From Frankia alni ACN14a (lineage in GTDB: Bacteria > Actinomycetota > Actinomycetes > Frankiales > Frankiaceae): a DNA stretch of 64,000 bases. This document shows positions 15,103-23,583 of the stretch, piece after piece. Every line of letters begins with the position of its first letter. Within the stretch, counting starts at the first letter, position 1. The notes beneath the pieces are model-generated. The model saw nothing but the letters and a program-made list of their open reading frames with translations. It did not search any database and was not told where the DNA came from. The DNA lies in NCBI RefSeq assembly GCF_000058485.1, contig NC_008278.1, positions 1,730,962 through 1,794,961 of the forward strand, given 5' to 3'. The translations under genes and the position numbers were made by a program.

Positions 15103-15200
15103 CCCCGGGGTCGTCCCGAGCGCCCCTGGCCGCGGGCCGCCGTCCCCTCGCGGGAATTGCTCACGATGCCTATCGTGCAGGTAGGGAAGGTGGGCGTCGT

Positions 15201-16358
15201 ATGGATCTCGATCCCCTGATCACCCTCGCGGGGTTCGTCGTCGGCGCGGTCGTCGGGATGACCGGCATGGGCGGTGGCGCCCTGATGACGCCGGTGCTGG
15301 TGTTGGTGTTCGGCGTCCACCCGCTCGCCGCGGTGTCCAGCGACCTGGTCGCCTCGGCCGTGATGAAGCCGGTCGGCGCCACCGTCCACCTCCGTCGCGG
15401 CACGGTCCACCGGGGCCTGGTCGGCTGGCTGTGCCTGGGCTCGGTGCCGGCCGCCTTCAGCGGCGTGCTCGTCCTGCGGGCGCTGGGCGACTCCGACGCC
15501 GTCCAGGAACGGATCAAGGTCGCCATGGGGGCGCTGCTCGTCCTCGCGGCGGCGGGGATGCTGGCGAAGTCCCTGGTCGACCGCGGCCGGCCGCCGGCGC
15601 CCGCGGGCGAGGTCGTCATCCGGCCCCGCCCGCTGCCGACCGTCCTGATCGGCGCCATCGGCGGGCTGGTCGTCGGGCTGACCTCGGTGGGCTCCGGCTC
15701 GCTCATCGTCGTGCTGCTGCTCGGCCTCTACCCGCGCATCCGGTCCTCCCAGCTCATCGGCAGCGACCTCACCCAGGCGGTCCCCCTGGTGGCCGCCGCG
15801 GCGCTGGGGCACCTGCTGTTCGGGGACTTCCAGCTCGGCCTGACCGGTTCGCTGCTGCTCGGCTCCCTGCCCGGGGTCTATCTGGGAGCGCGGATCTCCG
15901 CCGGAGCGGCGACGAGCCGGATCATCCGGCCCGCGCTCGTCGTCGTGATCTCGCTCAGCGGCCTGAAGCTGGTCGGCGTGCCGACGGTCTGGCTCGGCGG
16001 GATCCTGTTCGCGATGCTCGGCACGGCGATGGTCGTCCTGGCGCTGCGCCGCCATGCCCGGGCCGCCGCCGACGCCGATGTCGCCGCCGGCCCAGCCGAT
16101 GGTCCCGTCGGGGTGGCCGTGGCCGCGGGGATCGGGCCCGGCGCGTGGCCGACCGGAGCGTCCCCGGTGAGGGCCGTCGCCCGAGATCGCTGGGAGATCA
16201 CCGACGTGCGGGTGCTCGTCGCGTCCACGGCCGGGAGCCCGGCCGGGATGGCGGTGGGGATCTCAGCCGCGCAGCGGGTCGCGGGCGAACGCCGCCATCC
16301 CCGCGGCGAAACCTACCCGCGCCCGGTAGCCGAGCAGCTCGGCGGCGCCCACCGATGA
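15201..16358 (+). CDS. TSUP/TauE-SafE family permease with C-terminal extension
   Basis: A 385-residue membrane protein. The first 285 residues show the TSUP double repeat: LAGFVVGAVVGMTGMGGGAL near the N-terminus and IGAIGGLVVGLTSVGSGSL at the start of the second half, each with the Gly-rich motif of the family, and eight or so helices. Family members export or import sulfite, sulfonates or other anions. About 100 extra residues follow the last helix (ALRRHARAAADADVAAGPAD...). They are Ala/Gly/Pro-rich and encoded partly (last 96 bp) on the antisense of the convergent epimerase gene. The tail is probably disordered. Confidence 0.85.
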   Translation: MDLDPLITLAGFVVGAVVGMTGMGGGALMTPVLVLVFGVHPLAAVSSDLVASAVMKPVGATVHLRRGTVHRGLVGWLCLGSVPAAFSGVLVLRALGDSDAVQERIKVAMGALLVLAAAGMLAKSLVDRGRPPAPAGEVVIRPRPLPTVLIGAIGGLVVGLTSVGSGSLIVVLLLGLYPRIRSSQLIGSDLTQAVPLVAAAALGHLLFGDFQLGLTGSLLLGSLPGVYLGARISAGAATSRIIRPALVVVISLSGLKLVGVPTVWLGGILFAMLGTAMVVLALRRHARAAADADVAAGPADGPVGVAVAAGIGPGAWPTGASPVRAVARDRWEITDVRVLVASTAGSPAGMAVGISAAQRVAGERRHPRGETYPRPVAEQLGGAHR

Positions 16359-17306
16359 GGCGACGATGTGCCGCACGTCGCCGATCCGGTAGCCGCCGGT
16401 CACGACGGGCGACGGGCCGCCGACGGCACGGGCCAGCGCGTCGGCCATGTCCCCGACGGTGCGCGGTGTCCCCGAGCCGATGTTCAGGGCCGTGAGGCGG
16501 CCGGGCCGGTCCGGGCGGCGTGCCGCCAGCAGGTTGGCGTGCGCAACGTCGTGGACGTGGACGAAGTCCCGCAGCTGGCCGCCGTCCTCGAACACCCGGG
16601 GTGCACGTCCGGCCGCCAGGGCGCTGCGGAAGATCGACGCGACCCCCGCGTACGGGGTGTCCCGGGGCATCCGCGGGCCGTAGACGTTGTGGTAGCGCAG
16701 GGCGATCACGGTGCCCCCGGTTGCGGCCGCCCAGGCGGCGGCCAGGTGCTCCTGGGCCACCTTGGTCGCCGCGTACACGTTGCGAGGATCGATCGGAGCG
16801 TCCTCGCGGACGGGGACGGACGCGAGCTGCCGGTGGCAGTGCGGGCAGGGCGGTTCGAATCGCCCGGCGTCCAGGTCGGCGCGCACCCGCGGGCCGGGGC
16901 GCACCGCTGCGTGCTCGGCGCAGCGGTAGCCGCCCTCGCCGTAGACGACCATGGAGCTGGCCAGCACGAGGCGCCCGATCCCGGCACGGGCCATCGCGGC
17001 GAGCAGCACGGCCGTTCCAAGATCGTTGTTTGCGGCGTACGCCGGCAGGTCGTCGAGGTCCACCCCCAGGCCCACCATCGCGGCCTCGTGGTACACCACG
17101 TCGATCCCGTCGAGCGCGGCCTCGACCTGGCCGCGGTCGGTGACATTGCCGACGACGAGTTCGGCGCCGCCGTTCACCGCGGGGGCGACCCGGTGCACCG
17201 CCGGCAGCAGGGCGTCGAGGATCCTGACCTCGTCGCCGGCCGCGACGGCCGCGTCCACGATGTGGGAGCCGATGAAGCCGGCGCCGCCGGTGACGAGAAC
17301 CCGCAT
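16263..17306 (-). CDS. NAD-dependent sugar epimerase with CPHC insert
   Basis: A 347-residue extended SDR protein. VTGGAGFIGSHIVDAA is the NAD-binding motif at the N-terminus; catalytic residues are S (LASSMVVYGEGG) and YxxxK (VYAATKVAQEHLA). Between them is an insert with CPHC and a preceding R-rich stretch, as in dTDP-L-rhamnose 4-epimerase-like proteins, which may bind zinc. Later motifs LRYHNVYGPRMPRDTPYAGV and LRDFVHVHDVAHANLLA fit sugar-nucleotide epimerases. It probably acts on a dTDP- or UDP-sugar for cell-wall or glycolipid synthesis. The 3' end overlaps the convergent permease gene by 96 bp. Confidence 0.9.
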   Translation of the reverse strand: MRVLVTGGAGFIGSHIVDAAVAAGDEVRILDALLPAVHRVAPAVNGGAELVVGNVTDRGQVEAALDGIDVVYHEAAMVGLGVDLDDLPAYAANNDLGTAVLLAAMARAGIGRLVLASSMVVYGEGGYRCAEHAAVRPGPRVRADLDAGRFEPPCPHCHRQLASVPVREDAPIDPRNVYAATKVAQEHLAAAWAAATGGTVIALRYHNVYGPRMPRDTPYAGVASIFRSALAAGRAPRVFEDGGQLRDFVHVHDVAHANLLAARRPDRPGRLTALNIGSGTPRTVGDMADALARAVGGPSPVVTGGYRIGDVRHIVASSVGAAELLGYRARVGFAAGMAAFARDPLRG

Positions 17307-17384
17307 GGAGCCGACGCTATCCGCGCCGGCCGCCGCCGGATCTTACGATCCGCGGACGGCGCTGCATCCCGCCCGCTGCGGCGG

Positions 17385-18524
17385 TCAGGACGTCGGGAGG
17401 GCGACGACGAAGCGGCAACCCCCCGGCTGGTTGTGCACGCTGACGGCGCCGCCGTGCGCCTCGATGATCCCGCGCACGATCGCCAGGCCGATGCCCGAGC
17501 GCATCCGCGGCTGCCCGGGCCCGTCGTCGCCCTCCGGTGTTCGCGCGGGCTCCCCGCGGAAGCCCAGGTCGAACACCCGGGGGAGGTCCTGCGGCGGGAT
17601 ACCGCCGCAGCGGTCCGCCACGGCGAACAACGCGCGGTCCGCGGCCATGGTGGCGCTGACCTCCACCGTTCCGTCGTCCGGGGTGTGCCGGATGGCGTTG
17701 ACCAGCAGGTTCGTCAAGGCCCGCCCAACCTCGACGGCGTCGGCGTCGACGCAGCCGGAGTCGTCGGCACTGCCACGCACGACGACCCCGCGCGCCCGCG
17801 CGATCGGATCGACGGCCGCGACCGCGTCCGACACCACGTCCGCGACGCGCACCTTTGCCAGGCTCAGCCGCAGCGCCCCGGCCTGCAGGCGGGCCAGCTC
17901 GAACAGGTCGTCGACCATCCCGGTGAGCCGCTCGGCCTCGGTGAGCACCCGGCGGTGGTAGCGGTCCGTGGTCTCGGGATCGGTGATCAGGCCGTCCTGG
18001 AACGCCTCGGCCATCGCCCGGATCCCCGCCAGCGGGGTCCGCAGGTCGTGGCTGATCCAGGCGACGAGCTCCCGGCGGCTCGCCTCCAGGGCCCGTTCGC
18101 GGGCGAGCGACTCGACCAGCCGGGTGTTCGTGGCGTCGAGCGTGGCGGCGAGCGTGGCGAGTTCCGTCGTCGGGACGCGCCCCGCGCCACGGTAGCCGGG
18201 ATCGCCGAGGCTCGCCGCCGCCCGGGTGAGGGCACCGGTCCCGGCCACAACCGGACGCCCGACGCGCAGCGCGAAGGCGGAGGCGACCACCGCCGAGACC
18301 ACGACGACGATCAGGACTACGCGCAGGTCGTGATCGGAGAGGAACATCATCCGTGCCGTCACGGCGACACCCACGACGACGGCGACGATCGGCCACACGC
18401 ACAGCGCCGCGGCCATCGCCCACAGCGGCCGGCGGCGCAGCGTGAGCAGCAGCGGCACGCCGCTGACGGCCGCGGCCGTCGAGCAGCCCAGCGCGATCCC
18501 CGCGACCTCCAACTCGGCGATCAT
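17385..18524 (-). CDS. Sensor histidine kinase
   Basis: A 379-residue membrane kinase starting MIAELEV at ATG 18524. The N-terminus has about three hydrophobic helices (5-28, 36-57, 69-90) with almost no extracytoplasmic domain, so it probably senses an intramembrane or membrane-protein signal. A HAMP-like stretch follows, then the H-box SHDLRTPLAG with H159, the N-box NLLVNAIRHTPDDG, and the G-boxes (DRCGGIPPQ; GIGLAIVRGIIEAHGG). It is 31 bp downstream of the response regulator gene and clearly its partner. An upstream in-frame extension is Arg-rich and rejected. Confidence 0.9.
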   Translation of the reverse strand: MIAELEVAGIALGCSTAAAVSGVPLLLTLRRRPLWAMAAALCVWPIVAVVVGVAVTARMMFLSDHDLRVVLIVVVVSAVVASAFALRVGRPVVAGTGALTRAAASLGDPGYRGAGRVPTTELATLAATLDATNTRLVESLARERALEASRRELVAWISHDLRTPLAGIRAMAEAFQDGLITDPETTDRYHRRVLTEAERLTGMVDDLFELARLQAGALRLSLAKVRVADVVSDAVAAVDPIARARGVVVRGSADDSGCVDADAVEVGRALTNLLVNAIRHTPDDGTVEVSATMAADRALFAVADRCGGIPPQDLPRVFDLGFRGEPARTPEGDDGPGQPRMRSGIGLAIVRGIIEAHGGAVSVHNQPGGCRFVVALPTS

Positions 18525-18555
18525 CGCATCCCCGCGATCCCTGGACCGCCGCCGT

Positions 18556-19290
18556 TCATCCCGCCTGCCGTGGGTCGCCCGGCGACGCCTCCGCTCCGGC
18601 CACCGCCGGCGGGGCGTCGTAGCGGTAGCCAACGCCCCACACGGTGACGAGCAGGCGGGGGGCGGTCGGATCGTCCTCGATCTTCTCCCGTAGCCGGCGG
18701 ATGTGCACGGTCACCGTCGACGGGTCGCCGTAGCTCCAACCCCACACCTGTTCGAGCAGCTCGACCCGGGTGAAGGCGTGGCCGGGCCGGCGCAGCAGGA
18801 AGGCCAGCAGGTCGAACTCGCGGACGGTGAGCCCGAGTGGCACCTCGTGGCGGGTCGCGGTCCGCGCCGCCGGGTCGACGACCAGGGCGCCGGCCCGCAG
18901 GACGCCGGGCTCCGGGGCCGCGGCGGCTTCGGCCGCCCGCCGCAGCACCGACCGCACCCGCAGGGTCAGCTCCCGCGGGGAGAACGGTTTGGTCACGTAG
19001 TCGTCGGCGCCGACCTCCAGGCCGGTGATCCGGTCCGCCTCGTCGGCACGCGCGGTGAGCATGATGACCGGGACGGGTCGGCGGGCCGTCAGCCGGCGGA
19101 AGACTTCGAGGCCGTCGAGGCCGGGCAGCATCAGGTCGAGGACGACGAGGTCGGGCGGCCGGGCCTCGGCGGTGCGCAGGGCGCTCGGGCCGTCCGCGGC
19201 GCGGTCGACGTCGAAGCCGGCGTTGCGCAGGTAGCGGTCGACGACCTCGGCGACGAGGGCGTCGTCGTCGACGACGAGGACGCGGGCCAT
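18556..19290 (-). CDS. OmpR/PhoB-type response regulator
   Basis: A 244-residue regulator starting MARVLVVDDDALVAE at ATG 19290. Receiver domain: acidic pocket D8-D10, phosphoacceptor D52 in VVLDLMLPG, and conserved K101 in TKPFSP. The C-terminal winged helix (about 140-230) ends with VHIRRLREKIEDDP and TVWGVGYRYDAP, typical of the OmpR family. It is the first gene of a two-gene unit with the kinase and is divergent from the GT2 operon; possible binding sites are in the 243-bp gap. Confidence 0.93.
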   Translation of the reverse strand: MARVLVVDDDALVAEVVDRYLRNAGFDVDRAADGPSALRTAEARPPDLVVLDLMLPGLDGLEVFRRLTARRPVPVIMLTARADEADRITGLEVGADDYVTKPFSPRELTLRVRSVLRRAAEAAAAPEPGVLRAGALVVDPAARTATRHEVPLGLTVREFDLLAFLLRRPGHAFTRVELLEQVWGWSYGDPSTVTVHIRRLREKIEDDPTAPRLLVTVWGVGYRYDAPPAVAGAEASPGDPRQAG

Positions 19291-19348
19291 GCGGCCACGA
19301 TAGGCAGCCCGGGCCGCCCTCGCCCCGCCTGGCGCGGATGTTCCCCGC

Positions 19349-19545
19349 TTCGTAATGTCCCGCGGACGGTGGGGATGGCCGGGTGTCCGCACGGGGGCCG
19401 ACCAGTCGCCGTCGGCGGCGCTCCCGACCGCCTCCGTCGCACCGATGAGCCAGGTCAGCGGGCCGACGTTCGCCGAGGGCCGTCCTCGTTCCGTAATGAT
19501 CGATCATGGTTGCCCGGCACTACAGTCCTGATCATGTTTACGGAA
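19349..19545. promoter_or_regulatory. Repeated TTCGTAATG-like sites in divergent promoter region
   Basis: TTCGTAATG (19349-19357) and TTCCGTAATG (19489-19498) are near-direct repeats. The second also forms an inverted repeat TTCCGTAA (19489-19496) with TTACGGAA (19538-19545), and a 12-bp palindrome ATGATCGATCAT covers 19496-19507. These A/T-rich sites lie between the response-regulator and GT2 starts and are candidates for binding by that regulator. No experimental consensus supports this. Confidence 0.45.
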
Positions 19546-20235
19546 AGTGATGGTGGCCGGACGTCGGTGGACGTCGTCCTGCCCTGCCTGGACGAGGCCG
19601 GGGCGCTGCCCTGGGTACTCGACCGGATCCCGGCGGGCTACCGGGCGATCGTGGCCGACAACGGGTCGCGCGACGGATCCGCCGAGGTTGCCCGTGGCCG
19701 GGGCGCGACGGTCGTCGCCGTGCCCGAGCGCGGCTACGGGGCGGCCGTGCACGCCGGCCTGCTGGCCGCGGACGCCGACGTCGTCTGCGTGTGCGACGCC
19801 GACGCCTCGCTCGACCCGGCCCGGCTGCCCGACCTCGTCGCCCTGCTCGCCTCCGACCTGGTCGACCCGACCGCCGGCCGCGCCGATCTGGTCCTCGGCC
19901 GGCGCCGCCCGACCTCGCTGCGGGCCTGGCCGCCGCCCGCCCGGCTCGGCAACGCCGCCGTCGCCCGCCGCCTGCGCCGCCGCGGCGTGCCGGTGCGCGA
20001 CCTGGGGCCGATGCGGGCCGCCCGACGCGCCGATCTGCTCGGCCTGTCGATCGCGGACCGTCGCTTCGGCTACCCGCTGGAGCTGCTGCTGCGCGCCACC
20101 CAGGCGGGCTGGCGCATCGCCGAGACGGACGTCGCCTACACCCCCCGGATCGGCCGGTCCAAGGTCACCGGGACGCCGCTCGGTGCCGCCCGCGCGGCCC
20201 GGGACATGTCGGCGCTGCTGGCGAGCATCCGGTGA
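19534..20235 (+). CDS. Family 2 glycosyltransferase (GT-A)
   Basis: A 233-residue glycosyltransferase beginning MFTESDGGRTSVDVVLPCLD. GT-A features: the nucleotide-binding strand VDVVLPCLDEAGALPWVLDR, DNGSRDGSAEVA, and a D-x-D-like VCVCDADASLDPA. The C-terminal KVTGTPLGAARAARDM helix is typical of dolichol-phosphate-mannose-synthase-like enzymes without membrane helices. It probably transfers a sugar to a polyprenyl phosphate or another acceptor. It overlaps the next gene by 4 bp (GTGA). Confidence 0.88.
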   Translation: MFTESDGGRTSVDVVLPCLDEAGALPWVLDRIPAGYRAIVADNGSRDGSAEVARGRGATVVAVPERGYGAAVHAGLLAADADVVCVCDADASLDPARLPDLVALLASDLVDPTAGRADLVLGRRRPTSLRAWPPPARLGNAAVARRLRRRGVPVRDLGPMRAARRADLLGLSIADRRFGYPLELLLRATQAGWRIAETDVAYTPRIGRSKVTGTPLGAARAARDMSALLASIR

Positions 20236-20936
20236 GGCTGCTCGTGATGGCGAAGGAGCCGGTGCCCGGTCGGGTGAAGACCCGGCTCACCCCGCCGCTG
20301 CGCCCGGAGCAGGCCGCGGCCGTCGCGGCGGCGGCGCTCGCCGACACCCTCGCCGCCGTCGCGGCGGTCACCGTCCGGCCCGGATTCGCCGACCTGCGTC
20401 CCGTGCTCGTCCTCGAGGGCGCCGCCGGCCCGTGGCTGGCCACGGCCGGCGGCTTCGGCGGGCTGGCGGTGGCGGCCCAGACGACCGGCCCGTTCGACGC
20501 CCGCCTGGCCGCCGCCTTCGCTGCCGAGACCGGCCCGGCGCTGCTCATCGGCATGGACACGCCGCAGCTCACCGCCGACCTGCTGGCCGCCTCCTGCCAG
20601 GCACTGCGTTCGGCTGACGCGGTGTTCGGCCCCGCGGCCGACGGCGGCTGGTGGGCCCTGGGCCTCGCCCGACCCGACGGCGACCTCCTGCGCGGCGTGC
20701 CCACGTCCCGCCCCGACACCGGCGCCCGCCAGCGTGCCCGACTTGGCGCCGCCGGCCTCGACGTGACGGTGCTGCCGACGCTGCGGGACGTCGACACCGC
20801 GGCCGACGCGACGGCGGTCGCCCGGCTTGTCCCCGGTGGCCGGTTCGCCGCGGCATGGCGCGCGGCGGACACCCGCGCCGATCTGGACGCTCGGCAGGCA
20901 CCCGGCGCGTCCGCGACCGCTGCCGCGACACGGTGA
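20232..20936 (+). CDS. DUF2064 (TIGR04282-type) glycosyltransferase-like protein
   Basis: A 234-residue protein from GTG 20232. It starts VRLLVMAKEPVPGRVKTRL, the nucleotidyltransferase/GT-A signature of DUF2064, with the later motif LLIGMDTPQLTADLL and FGPAADGGWWALGLARP. Family members often lie beside GT2 genes, as here, and may act on nucleotide sugars; no reaction is established. It overlaps both neighbours by 4 bp, so the three genes are one translationally coupled unit. The C-terminal 15 residues run into the minisatellite of the next gene. Confidence 0.88.
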   Translation: MRLLVMAKEPVPGRVKTRLTPPLRPEQAAAVAAAALADTLAAVAAVTVRPGFADLRPVLVLEGAAGPWLATAGGFGGLAVAAQTTGPFDARLAAAFAAETGPALLIGMDTPQLTADLLAASCQALRSADAVFGPAADGGWWALGLARPDGDLLRGVPTSRPDTGARQRARLGAAGLDVTVLPTLRDVDTAADATAVARLVPGGRFAAAWRAADTRADLDARQAPGASATAAATR

Positions 20937-21772
20937 CCGCGGAAAAGGCGACCGCGGAAAAGGCGACCGCGGGAACGGCGACCGCGGGAACGGCGACCGC
21001 GGAAAAGGCGACCGCGGGAATGGTGACCGCGGCGGGCGATGGATGGGAACCGACTGACATCTACGAGGCGGGACTGCGCTCCACCGCCGGCCGGCTATGG
21101 GCGCACCATCCGGACGGGCGGCGCATCCCGCTGCCGGTGCACCGGTGGCGGGGCACCCTCCCGCCGCGTTCCGAGCCCGAGGCAGTGGCCGCCCTGAGCG
21201 GTGTCACTGTCGGGGGTGTTGCCGGAGCCGGTGCCGCTGGTGGTGGTGGGGCGCTGGCGGCCGGGGATCTGTCCCTGCTGTGGCGCTGCGCGGGGCCGAC
21301 CCTCGACGTGGGCTGCGGGCCCGGACGGCTGGCCGCGGCGCTCGCCGCCCGCGGGGTGCCGGCGCTCGGCATCGACGTCGCGCCGCTCGCCGTGCGGCTG
21401 AGCCGGCAGGCCGGGGCCGTCGCGTTGCGGCGCGACGTGTTCGGCCGGCTGCCGGCCGAGGGTCGCTGGGTCGCGCTGCTGCTGGCCGACGGAAACATCG
21501 GCATCGGCGGGGATCCGGTGCGCCTGCTGCGCCGCGCCGGGCAGTTGCTCGCCCCGACCGGCCAGGTGCTCGTCGAGGTCGAGCCGCCGGGAACTCCGAC
21601 CGGGCCCGTCCGGCTCCGGCTGGAGGACGCCACCGGTCGCATCTCCAAGCCCTTCGCCTGGTGTCTGGTCAGCCTGGACGAGCTGGCCGTTCTCGCGCCG
21701 GCCGCCGGCCTGCTCGTCGCCGGGTCCTGGCAGAGCGCCGGTCGCCACTTCGCCGCCCTGGGCCACGGCTGA
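20933..21772 (+). CDS. SAM-dependent methyltransferase with repeat N-terminus
   Basis: A 279-residue class I methyltransferase with motif I TLDVGCGPGRLAAALAARG (about residue 122) and then ALGIDVAPLAVRLSRQ. ALLLADGNIGIGGDPVRLL holds the motif II region. The first 30 residues are TAEKA/TAGTA repeats encoded by six copies of a 15-bp unit, so the true start may be GTG 20933 (overlapping the previous stop) or a later GTG near 21023 (VTAAGDGWEPTD). The substrate is unknown. It completes the GT2/DUF2064/methyltransferase operon. Its last 104 bp overlap the convergent membrane-protein gene. Confidence 0.85.
   Translation: MTAEKATAEKATAGTATAGTATAEKATAGMVTAAGDGWEPTDIYEAGLRSTAGRLWAHHPDGRRIPLPVHRWRGTLPPRSEPEAVAALSGVTVGGVAGAGAAGGGGALAAGDLSLLWRCAGPTLDVGCGPGRLAAALAARGVPALGIDVAPLAVRLSRQAGAVALRRDVFGRLPAEGRWVALLLADGNIGIGGDPVRLLRRAGQLLAPTGQVLVEVEPPGTPTGPVRLRLEDATGRISKPFAWCLVSLDELAVLAPAAGLLVAGSWQSAGRHFAALGHG
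20936..21025. repeat. 15-bp minisatellite, six copies
   Basis: Units of ACCGCGGAAAAGGCG alternate with ACCGCGGGAACGGCG; the last copy reads ACCGCGGGAATGGTG. They encode TAEKA/TAGTA pentapeptides at the methyltransferase N-terminus. Confidence 0.9.
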
Positions 21773-22232
21773 CGCCCGGACGCCCGCGCCGCGCCGCCAC
21801 CGCCCGGACGGCCATGATGAGCGCGGCGCCGGCCCAGACCGCGCCGAGGACGATGGCGAGGTTGCGGCCGTAGGCCAGCGGGTTCACCGAGGGGTTGTCC
21901 GCGGATCCGCCGTAGCCACGCCACAGCGGCAGCGACGCCAGCGCCACCGATCCGCTGACGACAAGCGCGCCCTGCACGACGGCGCGGTAGGGCGCCGGGA
22001 CGAGTCGGCTGAGCGCGAAGCCCACGATCATCGTTGCTGGCACCAACAGCGCGTCGTGGACGACGATCCCGCCGATCAGCCAGGCACCGGCGTTCGTCGG
22101 GCGCGTCGCCCGGGACATCGACAGCAGACCGTCGACGCCGTAGCCCAGGGCCGCGAGCCCCGCCGCCGCGAGCACCACCCGCAGGGCGAGCCCGCCGACG
22201 CTCGGCCCGCTCCTGCCGCCGCCGCTCGTCAC
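21669..22232 (-). CDS. Membrane protein coupled to the molybdoenzyme
   Basis: A 187-residue protein from GTG 22232 with about four hydrophobic helices (LALRVVLAAAGLAALGYGVD; GAWLIGGIVVHDALLVPATM; VQGALVVSGSVALASLPLW; NLAIVLGAVWAGAALIMAV), then a highly basic Arg-rich tail of 40 residues. It overlaps the stop of the molybdopterin oxidoreductase by 4 bp, so the two are translationally coupled and it may be an accessory subunit of that enzyme. I recognise no family. The tail is antisense to the end of the methyltransferase gene. Confidence 0.75.
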   Translation of the reverse strand: MTSGGGRSGPSVGGLALRVVLAAAGLAALGYGVDGLLSMSRATRPTNAGAWLIGGIVVHDALLVPATMIVGFALSRLVPAPYRAVVQGALVVSGSVALASLPLWRGYGGSADNPSVNPLAYGRNLAIVLGAVWAGAALIMAVRAVAARRGRPGVSRGPGRRSGDRRSARTRRRAGRRPARERPARPG

Positions 22233-23470
22233 AGCATCACCACCCGGTGCACCCACTTCGTCTGCAGGACGCCGGGCCGGTCGGGCGCGATGAGCCGGGC
22301 CGGGTAGCCGTGGTCGAGGTCGAGGTCGGCGCCGTCGAGGCCGGTGGCCAACAGGGTCAGCGGATCCCGGGCGTGAGCGGGGCGCACCTCGCTGGCGCGG
22401 TAGCCGCCGCGCGCCTCCAGCGACTCGACCCGGACGGTGGCGTCGACGGGGATGAGCGCCGCGTCGAGCAGGTCGCGCAGCCGGGGGCCGTGCCAGGTCG
22501 CGTCCGCCGACCAGCCCTCGACACAGGTGATCGGCAACCGCACGGTGTGGCGGGGCAGCGCGTGCACCTCGGCGAGGTGGTAGACGACCCGCCGGACGCC
22601 GACGACCTCCAACCGGTACTCCGGATCGCGGGCCGCGGCGGCGACCCGGGCGGCCCGCGCGGTCCGGTTCACCGGGAGCCCCTGCGGGCCGAGGTCGGGC
22701 CGGCGGGGGGCGAGCAGGTCGAGCGGTGCCAGCGCCGGAACCGACTGGCCGGCCGTCGTCGCGACGATGACGGCCGCCGCGGTGCCGGTCGCCACCGCCA
22801 GCCCGCGGCGGGTGAGCCCGCCGGTCGGCGGGCCAGCGTCCTGCATGCCTGCGTGGGGAAGGTCCTCGTATCGATTCCGGCCCACGTTCGCGCGCACGAC
22901 GGTCAGTTTCGCGGCTATATGCACGACCAGGGCGCCGATGATGATCCAGGCGACCCAGTAATGGGTCACGGTGAAGAAGAAACGGAACCGGTACCACTGT
23001 GCGATGTTCGCGATTCCGGACGCGAGCTGGAATATGGCACCGGCGATCAGCGGCACGATCGTGAGTCGTTCAAGGGCATGCCCGACGGATCGCAGCGGCG
23101 GCCATTCCCACAGCCGCGGATACACCGTCCACAGCTTCACTAGCAGCAACGGGACGCTGGCGAGACCGGTCGTGACGTGCAGACCCTGCGTGACCCGGTA
23201 CAGCCAGACCGGCCGGGAGGGCCATTGCAGCCAGTCCGGCGGATGTTGCATGAAATGTGACACGAGCCCAGTCAGGAAACAGGTTCCGAAGGTGATCCCG
23301 AGCGCGATGCCCAGCAGCGACGCCACTCGCGGATCATGCAGCGTGCTCGGGAACGCCCCAGCCCGCAGCGGGCCGCGGCGCATCGCCTCCGGTGGTTCCG
23401 GCAGTCTTGTGGAAAGCAGGCGGGCCCCATCGGTCGGCCGGCCGACGAACACGCGGGAAAACCGTTGCAC
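22229..23470 (-). CDS. Cytochrome-b561-like membrane domain fused to a sulfite-oxidase-type molybdopterin domain
   Basis: A 413-residue protein starting at GTG 23470 (VQRFSRVFVGRPTDG); an upstream TTG at 23494 is possible. Residues about 45-215 contain four membrane helices with histidines (HFMQHPPDWLQWPSRPVWLY, QGLHVTTGLASVPLL, THYWVAWIIIGALVVHIAAK), suggesting a b-type haem or quinone-linked anchor. After a second Arg-Gly start (LTRRGLAVATG) comes an Oxidored_molyb domain with the Mo-ligand cysteine C316 in LPITCVEGW, and HGYPARLIAPDRPG near the end. It probably oxidises or reduces a sulfite- or sulfoxide-like compound on the outer face. Confidence 0.88.
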   Translation of the reverse strand: MQRFSRVFVGRPTDGARLLSTRLPEPPEAMRRGPLRAGAFPSTLHDPRVASLLGIALGITFGTCFLTGLVSHFMQHPPDWLQWPSRPVWLYRVTQGLHVTTGLASVPLLLVKLWTVYPRLWEWPPLRSVGHALERLTIVPLIAGAIFQLASGIANIAQWYRFRFFFTVTHYWVAWIIIGALVVHIAAKLTVVRANVGRNRYEDLPHAGMQDAGPPTGGLTRRGLAVATGTAAAVIVATTAGQSVPALAPLDLLAPRRPDLGPQGLPVNRTARAARVAAAARDPEYRLEVVGVRRVVYHLAEVHALPRHTVRLPITCVEGWSADATWHGPRLRDLLDAALIPVDATVRVESLEARGGYRASEVRPAHARDPLTLLATGLDGADLDLDHGYPARLIAPDRPGVLQTKWVHRVVML

Positions 23471-23583
23471 GAGAGGCAACGTAGGTCGCCGCAACCGGAA
23501 TCCGGCCTGATCGTCGCCTTACGGAACGAGGAACCGCGCCTCGACACCCGGGCATCCCGCCGCTGTCCTGCGAGGCTCGGCGC

